From contig JAXLXO010000010.1 of NCBI GenBank assembly GCA_046327915.1, positions 62,001 to 126,000 on the forward strand: DNA of 64,000 nucleotides, in the 5' to 3' direction. The DNA is from VGTK01 sp046327915. GTDB lineage: Bacteria; Desulfobacterota; Binatia; UBA12015. Both the position numbers and the translations under genes were made by a program. The stretch's first letter is position 1; each line of letters begins with the position of its first letter. Positions 24,993-34,493 of this stretch are shown here, piece by piece. A model generated the notes under the pieces. It ran no database searches. It was not told where the DNA came from and saw only the letters and a list, made by a program, of their open reading frames with translations.

Positions 24993-26372
24993 CTACTTCG
25001 CCGCGGTCTCGAACGCGCCGATGTCGCAGCGGCCCTTCTCGCGCCCCACGCCGCGCTGGTCGGCCGGGGCGCAGGTGCCGCCGGTTCCGGTCGCCTTGCC
25101 GGGGTTGCCGCCGTCGATCGCGGGGCTGCCGGACTGCGGCGCGCGCGTCCGCGTCGGGCCGTCGTTGCTCGCGAGCACGGCGAGCTTCGCGTCCTGGCCG
25201 ATCACGTTGCCGGCCGGATCGCCCTTCAGGGTGCAGCCGCCTTCGCTCTGGATCAGGTTGTAGCCGCCCGACGTCACGACGCCGCCGCAGTCCGCGCCCG
25301 TCCCGCCGGCGTTGCCCGCGAGGATGGAGTTCGACAGCGACACGGTGGCCGTCGCCGCGTTGGCGATGCCGCCGCCCTCGCCCTTCGCCGCGTTGCCGGC
25401 GACGGTCGCGTTGTTGAGCGTCACGCTGCCCTCGGCGCGGTTGGCGATGCCGCCGCCCGCAGCGCCGGCCGCGTTGCCGCTGATGGTCGCGTTGACCGCG
25501 GACACCGTGCCGGAGTTGAACACGCCGCCGCCGTCCGACGTTGCCGCGTTCTCGGCGAGCGTGCTGTCGGTGATCTTGACGCTGCCCTTGATGTTGTCGA
25601 TCCCGCCGCCGCTCTTGGCGCGGTTCTTCGTCACCTCGCTGAGCAGCAGCGACAGCACGCCCTCGTTGACGAAGCCGCCGCCGTCGTCGGTGAGCGACGC
25701 GTTGGAGGCGACGGTGCTGTTCATGACCTGCATCTCGCCCGCGTTCGAGATGCCGCCGCCGCGGCCGTCCGCGGTGTTGCTCTCGACGCGCACGTTGAGC
25801 AGCGTCGCGCTGCCGGTGCCGTCGTTCGCGATGCCGGCGCCGCCGCCGGTCGCGTTCAGGGGATCGCCCTTCGCGCGGTTGTTCTTGACGACCAGGTCGG
25901 CGAGCTTCAGGTGGCCGCGGTTCAGGATGCCGCCGCCGTTCGCGCCGTCCGCGAGGCCGTTCTGGACGGTGAGGCCCATCAGGCTGATGGTCGAGTCCTT
26001 CTCGGTCTCGAACACGCGGACTTTCCCGCCGCCGTCGACGATGGTGCTCGCGGCGTCGCCGCCGAGGATCTGCACCTCGCCGTTCAGGAACAGGTCACCC
26101 GACTGCGCGTAGTCGGGACCGCCGGTCGAGGCGACCGACAGCATGTACGTCCCGGGCGGGACGTTGATCGTGTCCGCCAGCGTGGTCGCGTTGGCCTCCT
26201 CGATCGCGGCGCGCAGCGTGCAGCCGCCGGCCTTCGAGGCGCACTGGCCGTCGCCAGGCTTCGCGTCCGGCGAATCCGTGGTCGTGTCCACGTTCAGGTT
26301 GGCGCCGAGCACGTGCGTCGTGCCGCCGAGCAGCAGCGCGAGCGTGAGCGAAGAGACGAGCTTGCGATCCAT
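24993..26372 (-). CDS. Choice-of-anchor-Q / CSLREA-type beta-helix secreted protein
   Basis: 459 residues. Signal peptide to about residue 23, then a CSLREA-like block (DGQCASKAGGCTLRAAIEEAN), then right-handed beta-helix repeats with recurring GGGI-N-G and SxLxxNxA motifs (parallel beta-helix, as in polymorphic outer membrane proteins), and a C-terminal DQRGVGR...CDIGAFE segment that defines choice-of-anchor Q. Cell-surface attachment is implied. ATG 26372 is preferred over a TTG at 26384. Confidence 0.88.
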   Translation of the reverse strand: MDRKLVSSLTLALLLGGTTHVLGANLNVDTTTDSPDAKPGDGQCASKAGGCTLRAAIEEANATTLADTINVPPGTYMLSVASTGGPDYAQSGDLFLNGEVQILGGDAASTIVDGGGKVRVFETEKDSTISLMGLTVQNGLADGANGGGILNRGHLKLADLVVKNNRAKGDPLNATGGGAGIANDGTGSATLLNVRVESNTADGRGGGISNAGEMQVMNSTVASNASLTDDGGGFVNEGVLSLLLSEVTKNRAKSGGGIDNIKGSVKITDSTLAENAATSDGGGVFNSGTVSAVNATISGNAAGAAGGGIANRAEGSVTLNNATVAGNAAKGEGGGIANAATATVSLSNSILAGNAGGTGADCGGVVTSGGYNLIQSEGGCTLKGDPAGNVIGQDAKLAVLASNDGPTRTRAPQSGSPAIDGGNPGKATGTGGTCAPADQRGVGREKGRCDIGAFETAAK

Positions 26373-26542
26373 CTGGCCCCCCAACGGTCCGATGCGTGTC
26401 AGCGGCGGTCCCTATAAGAGCCGATGCAGATCGTCCAGCGGACACGGCGTCGGCCAATCATCGTCCGGATCGCCACTGTGCGTGAGCGCCGCCGCAAGAA
26501 TCCGCCTTGAGACCGGGGGCCCACCGCCCATAATCACGCGAC

Positions 26543-29074
26543 ATGCCGACACTCGCCGGGGTCGTTCTCCGGGCGGCGACGCTGCTGTCGCTCCCCCTTC
26601 TCGTCGCCCTCGGCGCCGGGTGCTCCGACGCCCCTTCCCCGTCGAGCCCGACGCGCTTCGCGTACGACGTGCCGCTCGATCCGGCGAGCCCGTGGCCCAA
26701 GTTCCGCCGCGACAGCGCGCAGACCGGACGCAGTCCCGTGCGTCCGGTCGACGACGGCTCGGCGGCGTGGTCGTTCGCGACCGGCAACGGCATCTTCAGC
26801 TCGCCGGTGATCGGCGGCGACGGCACGATCTACATCGGCTCGGCGGACCGGACGTTCTACGCGCTGTCCGACGCCGACGGCCGCGTGCTGTGGAAGCGTC
26901 TCACCGGCGAGATCATCGACTCGTCGGCGCTGCTCGACGACCGCGGCCTGCTCTACTTCGGCTCCGGCGACGGCAACCTCTACGCCCAGGCCGCGTCCGA
27001 CGGCGCGCCGCTGTGGACCTTCACCGCCGATCCGCCGAGCGTCACCGGCGCGCTCATCAACTGGTTCGAGGGCAATGTCGCGATCGGCGCGAACGGCGAC
27101 CTCTACGCGCCGAACGACAACTTCCTCACGTACGCGCTGCGGCGCGACGACGCGTCGGTGCTGTGGCGCTTCCGCACGTCGGATCAGACGTGGTCGCTGC
27201 CGGCCGTCGACGTCGCGTCGAACCGGCTGTTCATGGGCAACAACTTCCAGATCGCGCCCGTGCCGAACATCTTCGCGCTCGACGCGGCGGACGGCGAGGC
27301 GGTGTGGAACGCCGTGACGAGCAACGGGACCGTCGCCGCGAGCCCGGCGCTCGACGACGAGGGACGGATGTTCGTCGGCGGCTTCGACGGCTTCCTGCGC
27401 GCGTTCGACCGCGCCAGCGGCACTCTGCTGTGGACGTTCGGCGCGCGCGACCACATCTACGCGAGCCCCGCCCTGCAGCCGGACGGAACGGTCGTGCAGG
27501 CCGCGGCCGACGGCTCGATCTACGGCCTCGACCCGGCGACCGGCGCGCTGCGCTGGCAGTACGACGCGCTGGCGCCGTTCCGCTCGTCGCCCGCGATCGA
27601 CGCCGACGGCAACGTCTACGTCGGCTCGGGCGACGGACGCCTCGTCGTGCTGAACGCGGACGGCACGCTGCGCTGGGCGATCCACCTGATCGACGAGCTG
27701 CGCGACGACCTGAACTCGTCGCCCGCGCTGGGCCACAACGCGATCGTCATCGGCGGCGAGAACGGCGGCGTGTTCCGCGTGCCGTACGACTACTGCCTGC
27801 GTCCGCCGTCCGAGCGCGACGCGCGCTGCGAGACCACGACACCGGACGTTCCCGACGGCCCGAATCTGATCTTCACCACGCAGTTCGGCGGCCTCGAGCT
27901 CGTGCCGCCCGCGGAGATCGACGCGAACCAGCCGCTCACGTTCTCGTTCCTGCTGCGCGAGAACGGCAAGGACGTGCTCGGCGTCATCGACTCGAGCTCG
28001 CTCGTGGTCGAGACCTCGCCCGCGACGACGCTGCGCTCGCTGGTGTCGGGCGACCGCAAGTTCATCACCATCGTGCCGACCGTGGACTACACCGGCACCG
28101 CGGGCGGCACGATCGAGGTGCGCATCCGCGCGCGCACGCTGGTCGACCTCGACCGCGACGGCCTGCTGTTCAGCGGCGGATCGCCCGGCCCCGACGTCGA
28201 CCGGACGTTCCGCTTCACGGTGCGTCCGAAGGACGGCGCCGCGACGCTGCCGCTGCCGGTGCCTGCGGCGCCCGGCGATCCGGCCGGCGCGTGGGAGCTC
28301 TACCGCATCGCCGCTCCGCTGCCGACGATCCTGCCGAGCTACAACCAGATCGGCTTCGACTCGATCCACTACCTCGTCGGGCTCGTCGATCGCACGGCGG
28401 ACGGCGACTACGTCGCCTGGACCGCGGGCGCGAAGCTCACTGAGGGCGAGAACCGCACCGTGATCGATCCCGACACGCGCGTCCTGTTCCCGCTCGTCGT
28501 CAAGTACGACCACGGGCTGCTCACCGCGAAGAACGAGGCCGGGTTCGCGATCGAGTTCAACGCGATCCGGCTGCCGTTCGAGTTCTTCCGCGTCTCGACG
28601 CGCATCCGCGACGACGCGACCGCCGTCGAGAGCCCGCGGCTGAACGTCTACACGCTGTGCTCGGGGATCACGTTCTACGGGCCGTTCCTGAAGCTGCTCG
28701 GCCTGTGCAATCCCGAGACCGACGTCCTCGACGTGTTCGGCGGCGCGAACCTGCGCCCGTTCGAGGGCGGGGTGCCAGCGATCCCGCCGCTGCCGACGGA
28801 GGTGACGTTCGCGGCGCGCGACGGAACTCTGGTCGCAACCATCGCCGGCGACAGCGTCCCGCTCGCGGAGCACGCGGTCGGACTGCTCGCGGTCGACGCG
28901 GCGACCGGGCAGCCGCTGCCGCTCGACTACGGCTACACGATGGAGCGTACCGCGGACGCGAACGGATTGCTGCGCGAGGTGCGCATCCCGCTCGGCTCGC
29001 TCACGCTGCCGCCGTCGGTGCGCACGTACCTGATGATCGACACCTATCCCACGGCGCGAGGCACGATCTCCTAG
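26543..29074 (+). CDS. Lipoprotein with PQQ-type beta-propeller and C-terminal unknown domain
   Basis: 843 residues with a lipobox LGAGC at about residue 27. The first 420 residues are PQQ/Ig-like propeller blades, with repeated GxxYxGSxDGxLYALxAxxGxxxW patterns (for example TIYIGSADRTFYAL). The C-terminal 420 residues contain beta-rich domains around 430-560 and 570-840 that I do not recognise. Probably outer membrane or periplasmic, with a binding or structural role; no quinone dehydrogenase active-site residues are seen. The stop codon overlaps the convergent DUF1003 stop in CTAG. Confidence 0.83.
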   Translation: MPTLAGVVLRAATLLSLPLLVALGAGCSDAPSPSSPTRFAYDVPLDPASPWPKFRRDSAQTGRSPVRPVDDGSAAWSFATGNGIFSSPVIGGDGTIYIGSADRTFYALSDADGRVLWKRLTGEIIDSSALLDDRGLLYFGSGDGNLYAQAASDGAPLWTFTADPPSVTGALINWFEGNVAIGANGDLYAPNDNFLTYALRRDDASVLWRFRTSDQTWSLPAVDVASNRLFMGNNFQIAPVPNIFALDAADGEAVWNAVTSNGTVAASPALDDEGRMFVGGFDGFLRAFDRASGTLLWTFGARDHIYASPALQPDGTVVQAAADGSIYGLDPATGALRWQYDALAPFRSSPAIDADGNVYVGSGDGRLVVLNADGTLRWAIHLIDELRDDLNSSPALGHNAIVIGGENGGVFRVPYDYCLRPPSERDARCETTTPDVPDGPNLIFTTQFGGLELVPPAEIDANQPLTFSFLLRENGKDVLGVIDSSSLVVETSPATTLRSLVSGDRKFITIVPTVDYTGTAGGTIEVRIRARTLVDLDRDGLLFSGGSPGPDVDRTFRFTVRPKDGAATLPLPVPAAPGDPAGAWELYRIAAPLPTILPSYNQIGFDSIHYLVGLVDRTADGDYVAWTAGAKLTEGENRTVIDPDTRVLFPLVVKYDHGLLTAKNEAGFAIEFNAIRLPFEFFRVSTRIRDDATAVESPRLNVYTLCSGITFYGPFLKLLGLCNPETDVLDVFGGANLRPFEGGVPAIPPLPTEVTFAARDGTLVATIAGDSVPLAEHAVGLLAVDAATGQPLPLDYGYTMERTADANGLLREVRIPLGSLTLPPSVRTYLMIDTYPTARGTIS

Positions 29075-29634
29075 GACGGCGCGCGCTGCACGACCGTCGC
29101 GTGGATCTCGGCGGTCAGCTTCTCGATGCGCGCGCTCAGCTCCTGCGTGAGCGCGGTGAGCTTCGTGTTCTGCTCGAGCAGGTCGAGCAGCTTCGCCGAG
29201 TGCTCGAGCGCGATCTCGAGGCGGTCCTGGCTCGCCGACGCGAGGGCTTCACGGTGCTGCGCGTCGGCTTCCGCGTGCGCCTTGTCGCGGTCGGCCTGAC
29301 GCGTCTGCGCGAGCAGGATCAGCGGTGCCGCGTACGCCGCCTGGGTGCTGAACGCGAGGTTCAGCAGGATGAACGGGTACGGGTCGAACGCCGTCCAGCC
29401 GGCCGCATTGACGAAGATCCACACACCGACGATCAGCGTCTGCGCGATCAGGAAGCCCGGCGTCCCGAAGAAGCGCGCGAAGGACTCGGCGTTCCTGCCG
29501 AACGCGTCGGTTCCGAAGGCCGTCGACAGGTGCGCGTGCGGCCGGTGGAAGCGGAAGTGGTGCTCGTGGTGCGCGTGCTGGTGATCCTGCGCGCCCGACG
29601 CCGGCTCGGGCACCGGCTGATCCTCGACCGCCAT
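29071..29634 (-). CDS. DUF1003 membrane protein with His-rich N-terminus
   Basis: 187 residues. The DUF1003 core (about 65-125) has the family pattern: FGTPGFLIAQTLIVGVWIF, then FDPYPFILLNLAFSTQAAYAAPLILLAQ, giving two transmembrane helices. The C-terminus is a coiled coil. The N-terminal 40 residues hold 10 His (DHQHAHHEHHFRFHRPHAH), unusual for the family and possibly metal-binding. ATG 29634 has GGAGG 8 bases upstream. Confidence 0.88.
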   Translation of the reverse strand: MAVEDQPVPEPASGAQDHQHAHHEHHFRFHRPHAHLSTAFGTDAFGRNAESFARFFGTPGFLIAQTLIVGVWIFVNAAGWTAFDPYPFILLNLAFSTQAAYAAPLILLAQTRQADRDKAHAEADAQHREALASASQDRLEIALEHSAKLLDLLEQNTKLTALTQELSARIEKLTAEIHATVVQRAPS

Positions 29635-29684
29635 CGTGACGTCCTCCCCCCGGCGCGGGCGCGGCTCCATGCCGCGTCGTTGCG

Positions 29685-32144
29685 TCAGGACCCGGAGGTG
29701 GGACGTCCCGCCCAGGTCCAGCCTTCGATGCCGAGTCCCTTCTTCGCGTTGTAGCCGGTCGACACGCTGCGCACGACGCCCGTGCCGTCGACCAGCACGA
29801 AGGTCGGCGTGCCGCTCACGCCGTAGGCGAGGTACGCGTCGCGCTTCGCGTCGATCGCGACCAGCTCCGGGAACGCCGGCTTGCCCGCGAAGAAGCGGTC
29901 GAGCACGGACGCGTCCTCGTCGGTGATCGCGACGACCTCGACGCCGCGCTCGCGCGCGTAGTCCATCACCTCGGGCAGCGACGCCTTGCACGGTGCGCAC
30001 CACGTCGCCCAGAAGAACAGCAGGTGCGACTTGCCGTCGGCGAGCGACGTCGGCGGAGCGCCGCGGTACTTCGTCAGGTGCAGCGGCGGCGCCGTGCTGC
30101 CGACGCGCGGCGGACCAGGCAGCTCGGGGAACTTGCCGGGATGCTCGCCCGGCACGATCGTCCGCTCGACGCGCTTGCCGTCGTGCAGGACCGCGAGCAC
30201 GCGCGGCTCGCCGACCTCCTGCAGCATGGTCCACTCGCGTACTTGACGCGGCTCCGTGAACGGCTTGCCGGGCGGGCCGAGCAGGATGTCGCCGACCTCG
30301 AGCCCGGCCTTCCCCGCGGGCGAGTCGGGATAGACGAGGCGCACCGTCACCGCGCCCGCGGGCAGCTGCTGCGTGCCGCGCTCCTCCGGCGTGACCGGGC
30401 GGAACTGGATGCCCATCCACGCCGGCATGACGGTCTTCGCCGTCGCGAGGTCGTCCTCGTACGACGGGAAGTCGTCACCGGGCGACGACGGCGGCGCCGC
30501 GCCGCGAACGCCGAGCGAGAGATCCTCGCAGCGCGCCAGCGCCGCGAACGCCGAGCGCTCCGCTTCGGTCGCGCGCGTCGCGAGGTACACCTGGCCCGCG
30601 ATGCGCAGCAGCAGCGCACGCATGCGGCGCAGCCCCGCCTCGCGGACCTCCATGCGGTACGAGACCTTCTCCGCGGTGCCGGCGCGCGACTCGAGGCGCT
30701 CGAGCCGCTTCATCGTGTCGTGGTCCGACCGCGTGTAGGGCTCCAGCGCCGCGAGCAGATCGGTGCCGAGCGCGCGCGCCTGCTCGGGCGCCTCGCCCTT
30801 CAGCTTGTCGGGCGCGACGCGCTCCTTCCACGACGGGTTCGCGTCGAGGAAGCGCGACAGGTTCGCGCGGCTCGCATCGTCGAGCGACTCGCTCCACGCG
30901 CCGGCGTGCGTGCCGATGGTGTCCGCGACCTTGGGCAGACGCTCGAGCCGTCCCTCGACCTCCGCGAGCGAGCGCGGGCTCGCGAAGCCGAAGCTCTGCC
31001 CCATGCGGTCGAGCAGGCGGATCTCGGGCTCGTAGCGCGCCGGATCGCGCCACGCCTCGCGCAGCAGGTCGTCGGCGTACGCGTCGAGCGGCTGGCCGGC
31101 CTTCTCCGCGGCCTGCTTGACGAGGCGCTCAAGCTGCACGTCGGACGTGCGCAGCGGCACGTCCGGCGTGCGGTCGGTCACCAGCGCGTGCGCCTGCGCC
31201 GCCGGGAACGATCCGTTCGCAGCGAGTGACTCGACGAAGCGCACCGCGTAGCCGACGTTCGCCGCACCGCGGTTCTCCGGGTAGCAGCCGTACGCCGGAC
31301 GGTCGTGCGTCGACGCGAAGTAGCCGCACACGTCGCCGCGCGGCTCGGCACCGAGCTCGACCTGCGGATCGCGCGCCGACAGGTGCGCGAAGCCGCCGGA
31401 GAAGCACTGCGACATCAGCATCACCACGCGCACGCCGGAATCGACGCTCGCGGTCGCGTCGCGCAGGTCGCGCACCGAGAACGACTGCTTCTCGCCCCAC
31501 AGCGTGATGCGCGTGTTGATCGGCTCTTCCTTGTTGGGCGTGCCGTGGTCGGTGACGAAGACGATCAGCGTGTCGCCGGCGGGAATGCGCTTGCCCTCGG
31601 CCGCGAAGTACGCGCGCAGCGCGTCGGGCGTCGCGGGCCGGAGCGCGTAGCCGGGGATGTCGGTGCTCACGTACTCCATCGGGTGCGCGAGCTGGGACTC
31701 GAGCGGCGTGCCCTCGAGCAGCCAGCCCTCGCCTTCCGGCCGCAGCTCGCGCACGGCGAGGTCCTCGCCCGGATCCGAGCCGTCGCTCGAGAACACCGCG
31801 ATCTGGTCGTGCGGCACGCGCGCCTTCTCGAGCACGTCGAGCATCGCGCGCAGGTGCAGCACGTGCGACTGGTAGTTCCCCTGCCGCGTGCCGCCGCCGT
31901 TGATGAGCACAGCGTGCAGGCGCGCGGGATCGACCGTCGGCACGCCGGCGGCACCGGGCGGCGGCGTCGGTGCGGTGGCCGTCGTGTCAGGCGCGGCCGC
32001 GGGCGACTGCGGAGCGGCGAGCGCGTCGGCACGCGCCGCCGAGCGCGACGACGCGCACGACGCGGCCCCCACGGCGAGCACCGCGCTCACGAGCGCGCGA
32101 ACGATCGCGCGCCTGCTGTCGGACGCGCGCCTCAACCGCCGCAC
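29685..32144 (-). CDS. Caspase-like (clan CD) - PDZ - thioredoxin/TlpA fusion lipoprotein
   Basis: 819 residues. A lipobox-like VGAASC places Cys30 as lipid site. Residues about 75-300 form a caspase/legumain-like domain with catalytic His200 in FVTDHGT and Cys247 in MSQCFSGG. A long helical region (320-560) follows, then a PDZ domain (about 575-665, with SPAGKAGLEVGDILL), then a TlpA-like thioredoxin domain (685-815) with WCAPC at 715-719 and cis-Pro in GTPTF. So protease, peptide-binding and disulfide-handling modules are on one chain. The GTG at 32144 overlaps the end of the CRP gene by 13 bases; TTG 32135 is an alternative. Role could be envelope quality control or a regulated protease; this is inference. 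Confidence 0.85.
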   Translation of the reverse strand: MRRLRRASDSRRAIVRALVSAVLAVGAASCASSRSAARADALAAPQSPAAAPDTTATAPTPPPGAAGVPTVDPARLHAVLINGGGTRQGNYQSHVLHLRAMLDVLEKARVPHDQIAVFSSDGSDPGEDLAVRELRPEGEGWLLEGTPLESQLAHPMEYVSTDIPGYALRPATPDALRAYFAAEGKRIPAGDTLIVFVTDHGTPNKEEPINTRITLWGEKQSFSVRDLRDATASVDSGVRVVMLMSQCFSGGFAHLSARDPQVELGAEPRGDVCGYFASTHDRPAYGCYPENRGAANVGYAVRFVESLAANGSFPAAQAHALVTDRTPDVPLRTSDVQLERLVKQAAEKAGQPLDAYADDLLREAWRDPARYEPEIRLLDRMGQSFGFASPRSLAEVEGRLERLPKVADTIGTHAGAWSESLDDASRANLSRFLDANPSWKERVAPDKLKGEAPEQARALGTDLLAALEPYTRSDHDTMKRLERLESRAGTAEKVSYRMEVREAGLRRMRALLLRIAGQVYLATRATEAERSAFAALARCEDLSLGVRGAAPPSSPGDDFPSYEDDLATAKTVMPAWMGIQFRPVTPEERGTQQLPAGAVTVRLVYPDSPAGKAGLEVGDILLGPPGKPFTEPRQVREWTMLQEVGEPRVLAVLHDGKRVERTIVPGEHPGKFPELPGPPRVGSTAPPLHLTKYRGAPPTSLADGKSHLLFFWATWCAPCKASLPEVMDYARERGVEVVAITDEDASVLDRFFAGKPAFPELVAIDAKRDAYLAYGVSGTPTFVLVDGTGVVRSVSTGYNAKKGLGIEGWTWAGRPTSGS

Positions 32145-32863
32145 AGCTCGCGCAGCTGCTTCGCGTTCACGACCAGGTCGCGACCGCGCCGCACGACGAG
32201 CCCCGAGTCGGCGAACTCCGCCAGCGTCTTGGTCACGCGCGCGCGCGACAAGCCGGTCAGCTCGGCGATCTCCTCGTGCGTCAGGCGGATCTTCAGCAGC
32301 CGCCCGTCCGCGTCCACGACGCCGAAGCCGTCGGCGACGTCGAGCAGGCCGAGCGCGAGCTTGCCGCGCAGGTCGAGCGTCAAGAGCTTCACCGTGCGCA
32401 CGAACGTCCGCGAGAAGTAGTCGAGCGTGCCGCGCGTCATGCTCTGGATCACCGGCGGCGGCAGGTCCGAGACGATCGACTGGAACGACGGCACGTCGAT
32501 CGCCGCGGCGCGGATCGGCGTCAGTGCGCTCGCCGTATCGAGGCGACGCTCGCCGACCACCATGTAGCTGCCGAGCAGCGAGCCCGGCTTCGCGAGCGTG
32601 ACCAGCACGCGGCGCCCCATTCCGCCCGGGATCGACAGCTTCGCCACACCGTCGAGCATCCAGTAGAGCCGCGTCGCGACGCTGCCGTCGCGGTAGATCA
32701 CGCGGCCGCGCGGAAACGTCACCAGCTCGGCGGACGCGAGCAGCCGCTCGACGTTCGCGTCGGGCCAGCCGAGGCGGCGCAGCCCCTGCGCGAGCTTGCG
32801 CGCGCGCCGCGGGTCGTCCGCCAGCCGTGGTGCCTTCGTCTGCTGCGTCTGCGTACGGGCCAT
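32132..32863 (-). CDS. CRP/FNR family transcriptional regulator
   Basis: 243 residues. N-terminal cNMP-binding fold (about 20-140) includes PRGRVIYRDG and the sequence PGSLLGSYMVVGERRLD, and the C-terminal winged helix (165-235) has IRLTHEEIAELTGLSRARVTKTL. No FNR-type Cys cluster is seen, so it probably senses a nucleotide or other ligand. It precedes the caspase-like fusion with overlap, so the two are co-transcribed. Glu/Arg residues that contact cAMP in E. coli CRP are only partly present, so the ligand is uncertain. Confidence 0.92.
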   Translation of the reverse strand: MARTQTQQTKAPRLADDPRRARKLAQGLRRLGWPDANVERLLASAELVTFPRGRVIYRDGSVATRLYWMLDGVAKLSIPGGMGRRVLVTLAKPGSLLGSYMVVGERRLDTASALTPIRAAAIDVPSFQSIVSDLPPPVIQSMTRGTLDYFSRTFVRTVKLLTLDLRGKLALGLLDVADGFGVVDADGRLLKIRLTHEEIAELTGLSRARVTKTLAEFADSGLVVRRGRDLVVNAKQLRELCGG

Positions 32864-32882
32864 CGCCTGCGCCCTCTTCCTC

Positions 32883-34391
32883 TTACTCCGTCGCCTGCGC
32901 GAGCAGGCGGGCGAGCTTCTCGCTCTGCTTCGCGCGGTCGAACTCGTCGATCGTCGCCTCGTCCGGCTGGACGACGAGCCGTCCCGCGCGGAAGTCGTCC
33001 ACCAGGGCCTCGAGCGTGCGCCGGATCGCCCCGGTGTCGCGCGGGTCGACGACGCGGCCGAGGCGCGCGCGCTCGAGGATCGACGCGGTCTCACCGGGGA
33101 TCGTCAGCGCGAGGATCGGCTTCCGCGTGTACAGGTACTCGCACATCTTGCCCTGGATCTTGATCGCGCCCGAGTCCTCGCGCGGCACCTGGAACAGCAT
33201 GAGGACCGTCGAGTCGGCGACGTACTGCACGCTCTCGGAGTGCGGCTTGAACGGGTGGAAGCGGATCACGTCGCCGAGGCTCTCGCGCGCGATGAAGTCG
33301 TCGTAGAGCGGCTGGCGCTTCGCGCCGACGAAGTTCACGCGCAGGATCGCGCGCACGTCGGAGCGTGCGTTCACGAGGTCGCGCAGCGCGGTCAGGAACG
33401 GCATCAGGTCGAACAGCGTCTCGACGGTGCCGGTGACGGTGAAGTGCAGCAGCCCCGGCTCGAGGAACTTCGGCTCGGGAGTGACGTGCGCGAAGTCCTC
33501 GGGGTCGAAGCCGTTGGTGATCACCGCCACTTTCTCGGGCGGACACCACGGGTACTTGTTCAGGAAGTCGCGCCGCGTCGCCTCGGTGGTGACGACGACC
33601 GTGCTCGCGCGGGTGAAGATCTCCTTCTCCCACGCGTCCTCGCGGGCCTTGCGGCCCGGGTTGCCGGGGTACCACTGCTTGCGGCGCGGACCGTCGGTCC
33701 ACGGATCGCGCATGTCGGCGATCCACGGCACGCCGAGCTTCCGCGCCAGCGCGGCGGCGAGCACGTTCACCGAGTTCGGCGGCGAGGTCGAGAAGATCAC
33801 GTCGGGACGCTCGCGGCGCGCGATCGACAGCGAGCGCATGTACGCCGCACCGGCCCAGACGATCTGCGGATCGGGGACCATCAGACGCGACCAGACGAAG
33901 TTGCCGACCGCGCCGAGCTGGCCGTGACGCTTGACGCGCGCCTCGCGCTCGGTGCGTCCGACGGTCGCGACCTCGGCCTCGTCCTCGCGCGCCTCGCTGC
34001 TGCCGCCGGTCGCGCCGCCGCCCTTCGCGGCACCGCCGCCGCGCAGGCGCTTCGCGAAGCCCGCGATCTGCGACTCGACGCCTTCCCACTCGATCGTCGG
34101 CGTGCGGTAGACCGCCACGCCCGGCGGGACGTCGCGCTCGAGCCCCTGGTCCTTCACCGGGGCGTACGGGTTGGACACCGTGTGCACGACCGGACGCCAG
34201 CCCCGGCGCGTCAGGTACTTGACGAACTTGGTGACGCGCTGCACGCTGACGCCGCCCTGCGGTGGCCAGCGGTAGGTCAGGACGAGGACGGTGCGGCCGC
34301 GTCCGGTGACGGGCAGCGGGTCGGGCGAACGGGGCGCGGGGGATGGCTGTGTGCATCCGCCGGGGAGGATGCCGTTGTTCGGAGCGGTCAT
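32883..34391 (-). CDS. Glycosyltransferase (GT4-like)
   Basis: 502 residues. A GT-B fold: N-terminal Rossmann unit starting VLVLTYRWPPQGGVSVQR, a Gly/Ala-rich low-complexity insert near 130-150, SPPNSVNVLAAALARKLGVPWIADMRDPW, and C-terminal donor domain with HPFKPHSESVQYVADSTVL. These are typical of family-4-like transferases in polysaccharide clusters. It lies 19 bases before the CRP gene. ATG 34391 opens the frame; the region before it has no in-frame coding support. Its promoter would overlap the CRP-type palindrome at 34478. Confidence 0.88.
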   Translation of the reverse strand: MTAPNNGILPGGCTQPSPAPRSPDPLPVTGRGRTVLVLTYRWPPQGGVSVQRVTKFVKYLTRRGWRPVVHTVSNPYAPVKDQGLERDVPPGVAVYRTPTIEWEGVESQIAGFAKRLRGGGAAKGGGATGGSSEAREDEAEVATVGRTEREARVKRHGQLGAVGNFVWSRLMVPDPQIVWAGAAYMRSLSIARRERPDVIFSTSPPNSVNVLAAALARKLGVPWIADMRDPWTDGPRRKQWYPGNPGRKAREDAWEKEIFTRASTVVVTTEATRRDFLNKYPWCPPEKVAVITNGFDPEDFAHVTPEPKFLEPGLLHFTVTGTVETLFDLMPFLTALRDLVNARSDVRAILRVNFVGAKRQPLYDDFIARESLGDVIRFHPFKPHSESVQYVADSTVLMLFQVPREDSGAIKIQGKMCEYLYTRKPILALTIPGETASILERARLGRVVDPRDTGAIRRTLEALVDDFRAGRLVVQPDEATIDEFDRAKQSEKLARLLAQATE

Positions 34392-34477
34392 TCTTCGGTT
34401 CGAGCTTTCCTGAAATCTCCGCCGCGAGCCAATCGCCGTCGCCGTGCCTCGCGGAGGTACGGAGAAAGAGCGCGATT

Positions 34478-34493
34478 TGTGCCCGCGGGCACA
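34478..34493. promoter_or_regulatory. TGTGCCCGCGGGCACA, CRP/FNR-type operator candidate
   Basis: A perfect 16-bp palindrome, TGTGC-N6-GCACA, matching the half-site geometry of CRP (TGTGA-N6-TCACA). It lies in the 196-bp divergent region between the glycosyltransferase and the oxidoreductase operon, and a CRP-family gene is about 1.6 kb away. It sits 95 bases upstream of the oxidoreductase start. Confidence 0.6.
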
